Assembly: GCA_016205975.1 (NCBI GenBank)
Contig: JACQSK010000018.1
Span: 1-26,463 of the forward strand
DNA: 26,463 nucleotides
Source of the DNA: Candidatus Uhrbacteria bacterium
Lineage (GTDB): Bacteria > Patescibacteria > ABY1 > SG8-24 > GWF2-40-263
Direction of reading: 5' to 3'
This document shows, in pieces, positions 5,594 through 14,645 of this stretch. Made by a program: the position numbers and the translations under genes. How positions within the stretch are numbered: the first letter of the stretch is position 1; every line of letters begins with the position of its first letter. Under the pieces are notes generated by a model, which saw only the letters and a list, made by a program, of their open reading frames with translations, made no database searches and was not told the origin of the DNA.

Positions 5594-8074
5594 TCAGATA
5601 AGCGCCACGCTGGCAACGGTATCCTCTTCTTTCTTGAATCGCATCACGCGCACGCCTTGGGTGGCGCGACCCAGGACGGAAACGGACTTAAGCGGCGAGC
5701 GCAGGACCTGACCTGCCTCAGTCACCACGAACAGATCGCGTTCGTCATCGCTCCCGACCACGTGCGCGGCCACCACCGAGCCGGTCTTCTTGGTCGTGTT
5801 GGCCGTTTTAATCCCTGAACCTCCACGGCCCTGTACTTTGTATTCCTCCACGTCGCTGCGTTTACCGAACCCATTTTGCATGACGACCAAGAGCTGCTGT
5901 GAGCCTTTCTTAGCAGAGGCCGCCAGAACACCCATGCCCACGATGCGGTCGTCGCCCTTGAGGCGCATGCCGCGCACGCCGCTCGCGTTGCGTCCCATGG
6001 CGCGGATGGCCTTCTCGCTGAAACGGATGGCCTGCCCGCGCGCACTCACGAGCATCACGTCGTCCTTGCCCGAAGTCGGCCACACCCACTGGAGAGCGTC
6101 GCTGTCCTTCAGCTTGATGGCGATGATGCCGGACCGCCGCACATTATCAAACTGTGCGAGCTCGACTTTTTTCATCGTGCCCTTGTTGGTCACCATGATT
6201 AAAAACTTTTTATCTGCCATGTCGCTCATCGAGAATGACGCCGAGACGAGCTCACCGGGCGCTAACGAGAGGAAGTTCACGATCGCCTGGCCCTTGGACG
6301 TGCGCGAAGCCTCAGGCACGTCATAGGCCTTGAGCTTGAACACGCGCCCGCGGGTGGTGAAGAACATCAAATCCTTGTGCGTGGTGGTGGAGAACATCTG
6401 CTCGACGACGTCTTCTTCTTTGGTCGTGAGCCCGGCCACGCCCTTGCCTCCTCGCTTCTGCGTCTTAAAGGTGTCCGGCGGCAGGCGCTTGATGTAGCCG
6501 GCCTTGGTGACCATGACCACCGTGTCGGTGTCCGGTACGACGTCTTCAATCGAGAACTCCTTCACGCCGGACTTCACGATCTGCGTGCGGCGCTCTTGCC
6601 CATAGGCGTCGCGCAACTCCTCGATCTCCGTGGCGATCACGGCCAGCATTTTTTTCTCCGACGCCAAAATGGATTCCAGCTCTTGAATCAGCTGGGTCTT
6701 TTCTTTGTACTCGGTCTCGACTTTCAGAGCCTCCAGGTTGGCCAGTTGCTGCAGACGCATGTCCAAGATCGCCACGGCCTGGCGCTCCGAGAGCTTGAAT
6801 TGGCGCATGAGGTTCACGCGCGCTTCGTCCTTGTCTTTAGATTTTTTGATCGTCTTGATGACCTCGTCAATTTTCAAAATGGCGATGCGCAAGCCTTCTA
6901 GGATATGCGCGCGGTCGCGGGCGCGCGTGAGGTCGTACTCGGTGCGACGGCGTACCACTTCGCGGCGATGCTTCACGTGCTCTTCCAAAATCATTTTCAC
7001 GTTCAAGACGCGCGGCTGGATGCCATCAACCAGCGCCAGCACGTTGTAATGGATGGTCTCCTGCAACTGGGTGGTCTGGTACAGACGGTTCAAAACCTTC
7101 TTCGCATAGGCGTCCTTCTTCAAGTCAACCACGATGCGCACGCCCTGGCGGTTGGACTCGTCGCGCAGGTCCCGGATGCCTTCGATTTTTTTATCGCGCA
7201 CGTTCTCGGCAATCTTCATGAGCAGGTTCGCCTTGTTCACCTGATAAGGAATCTCCGTGACGATAATCTGGTAATTCCCTTTCTGGTCCTCCACGATCTC
7301 GGTTTTGCCTCGCACGACCACGCCACCCTTGCCCGTGGCAAGCGCGGACTTAATATCGCGCACGTTGTAGGCGATACCGCCAGTGGGAAAGTCTGGGCCC
7401 TGCACGATCTCGGTCAGCTCGTCGATGGTGATGTTGCGGTTTCGGATGAGGGCCAGAGTCGCGTTGCACACCTCGGTCAGGTTGTGAGGCGGAATGTTGG
7501 AGGCCATGCCCACCGCGATGCCGACGGTACCGTTCACGAGTAAATTGGGAAGTTTGGAAGGCAAAACTTTCGGCTCCTTGTGTGTGCCGTCGAAGTTGGG
7601 CATGAAGTCCACCGTGTCTTTTTCGATGTCTGTCAAAAGCTCCTCACTGATCTGCTCAAGCTTGGCCTCCGTATAGCGGTAGGCGGCGGCAGAATCGCCG
7701 TCGAGCGAACCGAAGTTCCCTTGCCCGCGGATGAGCGGATAGCGCATGGAAAAATCTTGCGCCATGCGCACGAGGGAATCATACACGGCCGAGTCGCCAT
7801 GGGGATGGTATTTCCCCAGCACGTCTCCCACCACCGCGGCGCACTTTTTGAACTTGGCGCCGGAACGCAGTCCCGTCTGCCACATCGAATACAAAATACG
7901 CCGATGCACGGGCTTGAGCCCATCGCGTACGTCTGGCAGGGCGCGCCCGACGATCACGCTCATCGCGTAATCGAGGTACGACGTCTGCATCTCTGCGACA
8001 AGGCTCTGCGGAACAATGACGCCTCCGTCTTTTTCTGGCTCGGGAAGATCACTCTTTGGCTTTGGTTGCTTCAT
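5594..8074 (-). CDS. gyrA: DNA gyrase subunit A
   Basis: GyrA forms the DNA-cleaving half of gyrase, which adds negative supercoils. From ATG 8074 (MKQPKPKSDL) the protein has 826 residues. It contains KYHPHGDSAVYDSLVRMAQ (Ser 95 and Asp 99 correspond to E. coli Ser 83 and Asp 87, the quinolone-sensitive state), AAAYRYTEAKL with catalytic Tyr 134, the coiled-coil arms, and a C-terminal beta-pinwheel. That pinwheel opens with the GyrA box QKRGGKG, which separates gyrase from topoisomerase IV ParC. The frame stays open to 8191, but that region is the coding sequence of the upstream membrane-protein gene, and ATG 8074 fits a normal N-terminus. The start lies 26 bp inside that upstream gene, so translation is probably coupled. 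GyrB is not in the window. Confidence 0.96.
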   Translation of the reverse strand: MKQPKPKSDLPEPEKDGGVIVPQSLVAEMQTSYLDYAMSVIVGRALPDVRDGLKPVHRRILYSMWQTGLRSGAKFKKCAAVVGDVLGKYHPHGDSAVYDSLVRMAQDFSMRYPLIRGQGNFGSLDGDSAAAYRYTEAKLEQISEELLTDIEKDTVDFMPNFDGTHKEPKVLPSKLPNLLVNGTVGIAVGMASNIPPHNLTEVCNATLALIRNRNITIDELTEIVQGPDFPTGGIAYNVRDIKSALATGKGGVVVRGKTEIVEDQKGNYQIIVTEIPYQVNKANLLMKIAENVRDKKIEGIRDLRDESNRQGVRIVVDLKKDAYAKKVLNRLYQTTQLQETIHYNVLALVDGIQPRVLNVKMILEEHVKHRREVVRRRTEYDLTRARDRAHILEGLRIAILKIDEVIKTIKKSKDKDEARVNLMRQFKLSERQAVAILDMRLQQLANLEALKVETEYKEKTQLIQELESILASEKKMLAVIATEIEELRDAYGQERRTQIVKSGVKEFSIEDVVPDTDTVVMVTKAGYIKRLPPDTFKTQKRGGKGVAGLTTKEEDVVEQMFSTTTHKDLMFFTTRGRVFKLKAYDVPEASRTSKGQAIVNFLSLAPGELVSASFSMSDMADKKFLIMVTNKGTMKKVELAQFDNVRRSGIIAIKLKDSDALQWVWPTSGKDDVMLVSARGQAIRFSEKAIRAMGRNASGVRGMRLKGDDRIVGMGVLAASAKKGSQQLLVVMQNGFGKRSDVEEYKVQGRGGSGIKTANTTKKTGSVVAAHVVGSDDERDLFVVTEAGQVLRSPLKSVSVLGRATQGVRVMRFKKEEDTVASVALI

Positions 8075-8339
8075 ACGATTCTTTTGCTGTCTGCAAGGAT
8101 TGCCCGACGTCTTGTGCATAGCCGCCGGCTCCTGTTTTGATCTGTTGGAACTCTTGACCGGCTTGCTCAAAACTCGCGTCCAGGGCCTCACGGATCTCGC
8201 CTACGTCCCCCTTGAGCGCTTGACGGATGCTGACGACCCACCCTGTGAGGACGAGCAGGACGCTCAGCAACACGCACAGGAGGAACCGCCGGCGCACGCG
8301 CGGATCCATGGGCCTCAAGCTGACCGGGTGCTTGGCCAT
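8049..8339 (-). CDS. Small single-span membrane protein, unknown
   Basis: The 96-residue protein starts MAKHPVSLRPMDPRVRRR, with a positively charged cytoplasmic end, followed by one hydrophobic span at about 19-39 (FLLCVLLSVLLVLTGWVVSI). The remaining 55 residues are polar, helical and rich in E, Q and K (EIREALDASFEQAGQEFQQI), probably coiled-coil outside or at the membrane face. No family is recognised. It lies 3 bp after the metallo-beta-lactamase-fold gene and overlaps the gyrA start by 26 bp, so all three are expected on one transcript. Whether it has any link to gyrase is not shown by the sequence. Confidence 0.75.
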   Translation of the reverse strand: MAKHPVSLRPMDPRVRRRFLLCVLLSVLLVLTGWVVSIRQALKGDVGEIREALDASFEQAGQEFQQIKTGAGGYAQDVGQSLQTAKESYEATKAKE

Positions 8340-8342
8340 ACC

Positions 8343-8993
8343 CTAACGCGTCAGGCTCACGATCACCATGTCCTCTTCTGGCAGGTCCTTGCGGGTGAAC
8401 TTAAACTTGTTCATCTCCTCGCGACGGCAGGCGCCGAAGGACTTGCAAAAATCTTCCACCGTCCCCAGCGACTCTTTGGCGCCAGCAACGGCGTGCGTCA
8501 TGGGAATCACGACGCGCGGCTCAATCTGCGAGATGACTTCAGCGGCCATGGCCGCGCTCATCACGCGACCGCCTCCCACAGGGATCATGAGGACGTCCAC
8601 GTTTTCCAGCTGCTGCAGCTCCTCGTCGGTGAGCGCCCGATCGAGCGCGCCCAAGTGCGCTAGACGCATCCCCTCGGCTTCGATGCGGAACAGGAGATTC
8701 CCCACGCGCCGACCTTTCACCTCACGCGCAAGCGGCGCCGCAATTCCAAAAACAAAAACGTCTTTCACTTCAAACTCGCCGGGAAGGTCAATCACGGAGG
8801 GATTGCCTAAGACCGCTTCCCTGTTGTTGGCGTCCTCCTCGTCATGCGAGAGCAGAAGCACTTCGGCGGAAAGCGTGCGAGGGAAGCGCAATCCCGTCGT
8901 ATTTTGATAAGGATCCGTGACGATCTTCACATCTGCGTTGCTCGTCTTGGCGTCAATTTCAAATGACGAAAACCCGTTCCAGGTGATATTCAT
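8343..8993 (-). CDS. Metallo-beta-lactamase-fold protein with degenerate metal motif
   Basis: The 216-residue protein matches the order of UlaG-like beta-lactamase superfamily proteins (Lactamase_B_3 type). It has an N-terminal strand pair MNITWNGFSSFEI, ending IVTDPY, then the metal-motif region AEVLLLSHDEEDANN (44-57), GEFEVKDVFVFGI, FRIEAEGMRLAHLGAL (His 113), VDVLMIPVGGG and VVIPMTHAVAG (His 167). The usual HxHxDH motif reads H50-D-E52-E-D54-A55: the second and third His are replaced by Glu and Ala. Metal binding may therefore be weak, altered or lost. It is the first gene of the minus-strand cluster, has a promoter at 9026-9054, and is followed after 3 bp by the membrane-protein gene. 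The substrate is unknown. Confidence 0.8.
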   Translation of the reverse strand: MNITWNGFSSFEIDAKTSNADVKIVTDPYQNTTGLRFPRTLSAEVLLLSHDEEDANNREAVLGNPSVIDLPGEFEVKDVFVFGIAAPLAREVKGRRVGNLLFRIEAEGMRLAHLGALDRALTDEELQQLENVDVLMIPVGGGRVMSAAMAAEVISQIEPRVVIPMTHAVAGAKESLGTVEDFCKSFGACRREEMNKFKFTRKDLPEEDMVIVSLTR

Positions 8994-9025
8994 AGTTCGA
9001 CATGCTCACTACTTTGTACGGCACG

Positions 9026-9054
9026 ATTTTACCATCCGTGCATGAGACAAACAA
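9026..9054 (-). promoter_or_regulatory. Predicted promoter of the MBL-gyrA-rpmF-nusB-rnc cluster
   Basis: On the minus strand -35 TTGTTT (9054-9049), a 17-bp spacer and -10 TAAAAT (9031-9026) precede ATG 8993 by 32 nt. The first bases of the -35 overlap the terminator stem of the gene upstream. Confidence 0.55.
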
Positions 9055-9079
9055 GAGGCAGGAGTGACTCCCGCCTCTT
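9053..9079 (-). terminator. Terminator hairpin of the coiled-coil gene
   Basis: AAGAGGC (9053-9059) pairs with GCCTCTT (9073-9079). The stem extends through GGAG/CTCC after one mismatch, with a tight loop. On the minus strand it follows the stop codon (9086-9088) by 6 bp and runs into TTGTTTGT, a broken T-run, so strength is uncertain. Confidence 0.65.
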
Positions 9080-9085
9080 GGACTT

Positions 9086-9766
9086 TTAGGTCTCCTGCGC
9101 AAATGTGTCTCTCCAATATTCGACTTCTTTTTTTACTTCGTCTAATTGCGGATCCGGCTCCGTCACCAAGAAACCTTCGCGGAACCGCACGGCCTTGTCC
9201 TTGATTTCCGCTTGCTGGTTTTCCTCTCCGCCTTGCGAGAGCGCCTCAAGCTCCTGAATCGCCTTTTCGATTTCCGCCGCATGCGCCTGCCACTTCTCGA
9301 CCAGCTTGTGATACATGTCCGTCTGTCCCCCGACTTCGACGGTGAGTTTTTCCGCCAGCTTGTTGGCGGCCACCAAAATGCCGTCCTCGATCTGGTAGCG
9401 CTGCTTGGCGTCCAACTCAGACTCGAAGATGTCGCTCGCCACCAGCTCTTCCAAAGACACACCCGCGTCCAGGTGCGGCTTGATGACCGCGCGCACAGCC
9501 TCGTCGACATGCTCAAGCACCATGGCCTTCATCTGCGCCTCGGCCGTCGAATGTGTCAGCTCCTCATACGCCTTACGGTAAGGATACTCTTTCACGCCGA
9601 CCTCATAAAACGCCCGACGCAACGCGTCTTCGTCAACGTCCTGCTGTGAGGCCAGCTGGTCATGGAGCTGTTGAGCTTCTTCTTTTATTTCCTTCGGCAG
9701 CGTCGGCACGAAGTGCCTGATCGCAAACTGGAACTCATCGAGCGCGGATTGGTGTGGGTGAGGCAT
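9086..9766 (-). CDS. Hypothetical helical protein
   Basis: With ATG 9766 (MPHPHQSALDEFQFAIRHF) the protein has 226 residues. The frame remains open to 9907, and ATG 9808 is possible. However, the stretch above 9783 is the 3' part of the doc toxin gene in another frame, so the start just after it is preferred. The product is soluble and acidic, rich in E, Q, A and K, with long predicted helices (EIKEEAQQLHDQL, KLVEKWQAHAAEIEKAI), an acidic ELEALSQGGEEN turn and a WRDTFAQET tail. I recognise no domain. It lies 16 bp downstream of the broken toxin gene and may share its transcript, but nothing shows that it is part of the TA system. Confidence 0.65.
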   Translation of the reverse strand: MPHPHQSALDEFQFAIRHFVPTLPKEIKEEAQQLHDQLASQQDVDEDALRRAFYEVGVKEYPYRKAYEELTHSTAEAQMKAMVLEHVDEAVRAVIKPHLDAGVSLEELVASDIFESELDAKQRYQIEDGILVAANKLAEKLTVEVGGQTDMYHKLVEKWQAHAAEIEKAIQELEALSQGGEENQQAEIKDKAVRFREGFLVTEPDPQLDEVKKEVEYWRDTFAQET

Positions 9767-9782
9767 AGATAGGTATTCGTCA

Positions 9783-10207
9783 TCACGAACGAATGTGAGG
9801 GATCTCATTCTTAGGTTTCTTTCCGTGCATCTTAACCCATTTGGCAATAGTTGCAATGTCGGACTTGTCGATAACAACCTGAAGAACGAACCTCTCGACT
9901 TCTTCATTCGTCACCGTAAGCCTTCTCCGTTGAGAGACAGAAATCTTGCGGCCACGATAATCGATGTCCGTTTATTCCCGTCCATAAAAACATGGCTCAT
10001 CGCGATCGAATGAAGATAGACAGCCGCCTTCGTCCATACAGCTGGAAACATTTCCTTGCCAAAAACAGATGTCTGAGGACGATCGACTATGGATTGCAAA
10101 AGACCGACGTCGCGTATTCCGTGCAGGCCGCCGGTCTCATCCACGACGTTTTTATGAAGCATCAAAATAGCTTCCGCGGTCAGGTATTTCACACTATTGT
10201 TTGGCAA
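9783..10207 (-). pseudogene. doc: Doc-type toxin gene broken by a one-base frameshift
   Basis: Doc toxins are Fic-fold kinases that inactivate EF-Tu by phosphorylation. From ATG 10207 the frame gives 98 residues with the Doc motif HVFMDGNKRT (72-81) and ends early at SLNGEGLR-stop (9911). The missing C-terminal part continues in the neighbouring frame: RLTVTNEEVERFVLQVV, then IDKSDIATIAKWVKMH, ending at TGA 9783-9785. Adding one A in the GAA run (complement of 9923-9924) restores LNGERLTV and a 141-residue protein of normal Doc length. Either the toxin is inactivated or this is a sequencing or assembly indel. The start overlaps the DUF433 gene by 14 bp, the usual antitoxin-toxin overlap. Confidence 0.85.
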
Positions 10208-10481
10208 GAGCTTCTAAGGCTGGACGATATTCTTCGATGAATGCTTTCGACCACTGTCGAAGCTCAGCGTCAGACTCGGATTTTTCAACCACATCCGCTG
10301 CATAGCCTATTGCCTCAAGAATGAAGCCTTCAGTGAGTTGGGGGTGTTTTTGTCGAATTTCACCAACCGAAACTCCTGCTGATAATTCTTTCAGCAACGT
10401 GTTTACGGTAATATCTGTTCCTTGAATAATCGCCTTTCCATCAGCAATGGCAGGATCGCGAATGATGTGCTTGATCGTCAT
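10194..10481 (-). CDS. DUF433-family antitoxin
   Basis: The 95-residue protein matches the DUF433 pattern: IIRDPAIADGKAIIQGTDITVNTLLKELSAGVSVGEI, then HPQLTEGFILEAIGYAADVV. DUF433 proteins are small winged-helix-like antitoxins that usually both bind their toxin and repress their own promoter. The C-terminal 30 residues (ELRQWSKAFIEEYRPALEALAKQ) would be the toxin-neutralising tail. The toxin gene downstream overlaps by 14 bp and is of the Doc family. Doc is classically paired with Phd, so this combination is less usual. The region is AT-richer than its neighbours, as is common for mobile TA modules. The promoter lies 8 nt before the ATG, predicting a leaderless mRNA. Confidence 0.85.
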   Translation of the reverse strand: MTIKHIIRDPAIADGKAIIQGTDITVNTLLKELSAGVSVGEIRQKHPQLTEGFILEAIGYAADVVEKSESDAELRQWSKAFIEEYRPALEALAKQ

Positions 10482-10489
10482 ATATGCAA

Positions 10490-10518
10490 ATTTTAGCAGA
10501 GTGATCGCTTCTAGACAA
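10490..10518 (-). promoter_or_regulatory. Predicted promoter of the DUF433-doc operon
   Basis: On the minus strand -35 TTGTCT (10518-10513), a 17-bp spacer and -10 TAAAAT (10495-10490) end only 8 nt before ATG 10481. The expected start point falls at or next to the ATG, so the mRNA should be leaderless. No SD is present. Confidence 0.7.
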
Positions 10519-10542
10519 ATCCAGCTGGGTCGGTTTAATTAC

Positions 10543-10571
10543 TTGCCAAATCCAAGTCCTTTGGCTACACT
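10543..10571 (+). promoter_or_regulatory. Predicted promoter of rpsA-ftsH
   Basis: -35 TTGCCA (10543-10548), a 17-bp spacer and -10 TACACT (10566-10571) give a leader of roughly 70 nt before ATG 10648. No SD is visible in the leader. The leader could hold a binding site for S1 itself, but nothing in it proves that. Confidence 0.65.
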
Positions 10572-10647
10572 CTGACCGTTATTTATTCTTAGCCCCGTTT
10601 GGATCCCTGACCGATCTTGGCTCAGCTGTCTAACGGTAAACTCAATT

Positions 10648-11784
10648 ATGTCTCAAGCTCCCGTGATCGCTCCTGCGCAGACCGAATTTGAAAAACTCCT
10701 AGACGAAGGCGGCTACCTGCGCTACCCGGCCGTGGGCGATGTCGTCAAAGGAAAAGTTATCGGCACCGGCCGACGTGAAATCCGCATTGACCTGGGCGGC
10801 ATCGCCACAGGCGTCGTGCGCGGCAAAGAGCTCTTCGCCGAGTCCTCGCAGTTCACCAATTTAGATCCTGGCGAACAGGTCGAGGCGACCGTCATCGACT
10901 TGGAAAACGAGAACGGCGAGATCGAGCTGTCGTTCCGATTTGCCGGACAGCAGAAAGCCTGGGAGGAAATCCGCCGTCTCTTTACCACCGGCGAGATCGT
11001 CGAAACCAAAATCCTGGAAGCCAACAAGGGCGGCCTCATCGTCTCCATCAACCACGTGAACGGCTTCTTGCCCGTCTCCCAGCTCTCCCCTGAGCACTAT
11101 CCGCGCGTGACCGGCGGCGACAAAAATAAAATCCTCGAGAAGTTGAAGAGCTACATAGACATGAAGATGAGCGTGCGCGTCATCGACGCGAACGAAACGG
11201 ATGAAAAACTCATCGTGTCAGAGAAAGCCGTATGGGAAGACCAACAGAAGAATGTCCTCTCCCAGTTCAAGATCGGCGACATGGTGGAGGGCGAGGTGAC
11301 GGCGCTGGCGGACTTCGGCGCGTTCATCAAGTTCGACTCTCTGGAAGGACTCGTGCACATCAGCGAGATCGCCTGGCAACGCATTGACCATCCGCGCGAT
11401 ATCCTCAAGATCGGACAAACCGTGAAAGCGGAAATCATCGGCCTGGAAGGCAGCAAGATTTTCCTCTCGATGAAAAAGCTCGTGCGCGACCCTTGGGAGA
11501 ACGTCGGCGAGCGCTACCAGGTAAACGCCCTGGTGCCGGGAAAGGTCCTGAAAGTGAATCCGTTCGGTTTCTTCGTGGAGCTCGACCCGGAAATTCATGG
11601 CCTCGCCCACGTCTCAGAGCTCTCGGACACGCCCGTCACGGACGTCACGCAAATCGCCAAGGAAGGAGACACACTCACCTTCCGCATCGTGTCCATCGAA
11701 CCAAAAGAACACCGCCTGGGTCTCTCGCTCAAGCTGACTCCTGAGGAGCCAGTCGAGCAAGCCGCAGAGCCCGTAACCGCCTAA
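10648..11784 (+). CDS. rpsA: 30S ribosomal protein S1 (bS1)
   Basis: S1 binds mRNA and helps its loading on the 30S subunit. The 378-residue protein has four S1 (OB-fold) repeats at about 29-98, 114-192, 209-278 and 295-364. The third is the most typical (GDMVEGEVTALADFGAFIKF..GLVHISEIA) and the fourth is also clear (GKVLKVNPFGFFVEL..GLAHVSEL). E. coli S1 has six repeats; four-repeat forms are normal in many other bacteria. A short acidic tail (PEEPVEQAAEPVTA) ends it. ftsH starts 4 bp after the stop, so the two are co-transcribed. In a genome whose core genes mostly lack SD sites, S1-dependent initiation may matter. Confidence 0.93.
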   Translation: MSQAPVIAPAQTEFEKLLDEGGYLRYPAVGDVVKGKVIGTGRREIRIDLGGIATGVVRGKELFAESSQFTNLDPGEQVEATVIDLENENGEIELSFRFAGQQKAWEEIRRLFTTGEIVETKILEANKGGLIVSINHVNGFLPVSQLSPEHYPRVTGGDKNKILEKLKSYIDMKMSVRVIDANETDEKLIVSEKAVWEDQQKNVLSQFKIGDMVEGEVTALADFGAFIKFDSLEGLVHISEIAWQRIDHPRDILKIGQTVKAEIIGLEGSKIFLSMKKLVRDPWENVGERYQVNALVPGKVLKVNPFGFFVELDPEIHGLAHVSELSDTPVTDVTQIAKEGDTLTFRIVSIEPKEHRLGLSLKLTPEEPVEQAAEPVTA

Positions 11785-11788
11785 CCCC

Positions 11789-13603
<1,815 letters not shown>

Positions 13604-13619
13604 GTCCGCCAATTGTTTT

Positions 13620-14606
13620 ATGACACGGAGGAAACCTACAGCGCTCTATCGCCCGTTTTTGCGTGAAGCTTGGCGCCTCACCTGGGAGAGAAAAAGCCTG
13701 TGGGTTTTTGGTCTCTTCGCTGCGCTCATCTCCACCGGCGGCGTGCTGGATGTCTTGTTAGGAAGCCTGAAAAAAGTCGAGCACTCGGGCGCGCTACTCA
13801 CCAACCTTTTGGACCGCTCCTTCCCCGGCTACGAGCTGGCGTCCACGTATATCCAGCAGATCCAGATTTTGGGACCCAGCCGTATGATGGGCTTGGTGAC
13901 GGTCGCGACGCTTTTGGGCGTGATCCTCATGATCGTCGCCACGCTTTCCCAAGGTGCCCTCATTCTGGGACTGCGCGCCAAAAAACCAGAGGATCCCATC
14001 GCGCTCAAACGCGCGTCCGGCAAACACTTCTGGCCGCTCTTAGTGCTCGCGATTCTCAACAAGCTCATGGTCCTTGTGCTCATGATGCTCCTCACGCTCC
14101 CGTTGTTCTTCTTCTACACGACCTTTACCTCGGTGAGCGTCGTCCTCTTTTTCCTCATCACTCTTATCGTCATCCCCGCGCTCACCGCCGTGAACATCGT
14201 CTACCTGTTCGCCCTCATCGACGTGGTGCATGGCGACCGCCATCCGCTCGATGCGATCGCCATCGGATGGAACCTCTTCAAGCGCCACTGGCTCGCCACA
14301 CTCGAGTACGGCCTGGTGCTGTTCCTGCTCGTTTTTGCCGCGAGCCTGCTCCTGATCGGCGCACTCCTGCTGCTCACCGTCCCCTACGCCATCATCTTCA
14401 CGACGACCTTGCTGACCGGATCCATGACCTTCTTCCTCATCGCGAACGTCCTCTTCGGCCTCTTGGTCATCGTAGGTCTCCTGGCCTTCGGCGGCGCGTG
14501 CGTCACCTTCCAGTACAGCGCCTGGATCCAATTCTACGCGCGCGGACTCCACAAAACCCACGGCAAAAAAATCTTTTCCAAAATACTCCGTTTTGCACGC
14601 GACTAG
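13620..14606 (+). CDS. Polytopic membrane protein, unknown
   Basis: The start is ATG 13620 (MTRRKPTALYRPFLREAW). The longer frame from 13578 would overlap ftsH for no gain. The 328 residues contain about six hydrophobic spans: near WVFGLFAALISTGGV, MGLVTVATLLGVILMIVATL, two close spans between LVLAILNKLMVLVLMMLL and FFLITLIVIPALTAVNIVYL, and two in the last third (YGLVLFLLVFAASLLLIGAL, NVLFGLLVIVGLLAFGG). The N-terminal helix plus the pattern DVVHGDRHPLDAIAIGWNLFKRHW resembles general bacterial membrane proteins of the glycerophosphodiesterase membrane-domain/DUF kind, but I cannot name a family. It ends with a basic tail. It is probably read from the rpsA-ftsH promoter; the terminator-like hairpin at 14620-14642 follows. 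Confidence 0.8.
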   Translation: MTRRKPTALYRPFLREAWRLTWERKSLWVFGLFAALISTGGVLDVLLGSLKKVEHSGALLTNLLDRSFPGYELASTYIQQIQILGPSRMMGLVTVATLLGVILMIVATLSQGALILGLRAKKPEDPIALKRASGKHFWPLLVLAILNKLMVLVLMMLLTLPLFFFYTTFTSVSVVLFFLITLIVIPALTAVNIVYLFALIDVVHGDRHPLDAIAIGWNLFKRHWLATLEYGLVLFLLVFAASLLLIGALLLLTVPYAIIFTTTLLTGSMTFFLIANVLFGLLVIVGLLAFGGACVTFQYSAWIQFYARGLHKTHGKKIFSKILRFARD

Positions 14607-14621
14607 AAGCCCTGGTAAACT
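14593..14621 (+). promoter_or_regulatory. Predicted promoter of pilB
   Basis: -35 TTGCAC (14593-14598), a 17-bp spacer and -10 TAAACT (14616-14621). The -35 lies in the last codons of the membrane-protein gene and the -10 runs into the 5' arm of the terminator-like hairpin at 14620-14642. The predicted start (about 14628) would fall in the hairpin loop, so new transcripts would not form the hairpin while read-through transcripts would. Confidence 0.55.
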
Positions 14622-14642
14622 AGGAGGCGTCTCCTGGTTTTT
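14620..14642 (+). terminator. Terminator-like hairpin before pilB
   Basis: CTAGGAG (14620-14626) pairs with CTCCTGG (14631-14637), including one T-G pair, around the loop GCGT, followed by TTTTT (14638-14642). It lies between the membrane-protein gene stop (14604-14606) and ATG 14646, so it should separate the ftsH operon from pilB. Confidence 0.6.
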
Positions 14643-14645
14643 ACT

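Noticed and set aside
5594..8074. Topoisomerase IV subunit ParC instead of GyrA
   Set aside because: The GyrA box QKRGGKG and the full-length C-terminal pinwheel are present.
9915..9930. Programmed -1 frameshifting to make full-length Doc
   Set aside because: There is no heptameric slippery sequence or downstream stimulator, and Doc toxins are not known to use frameshifting; mutation or indel error is simpler.
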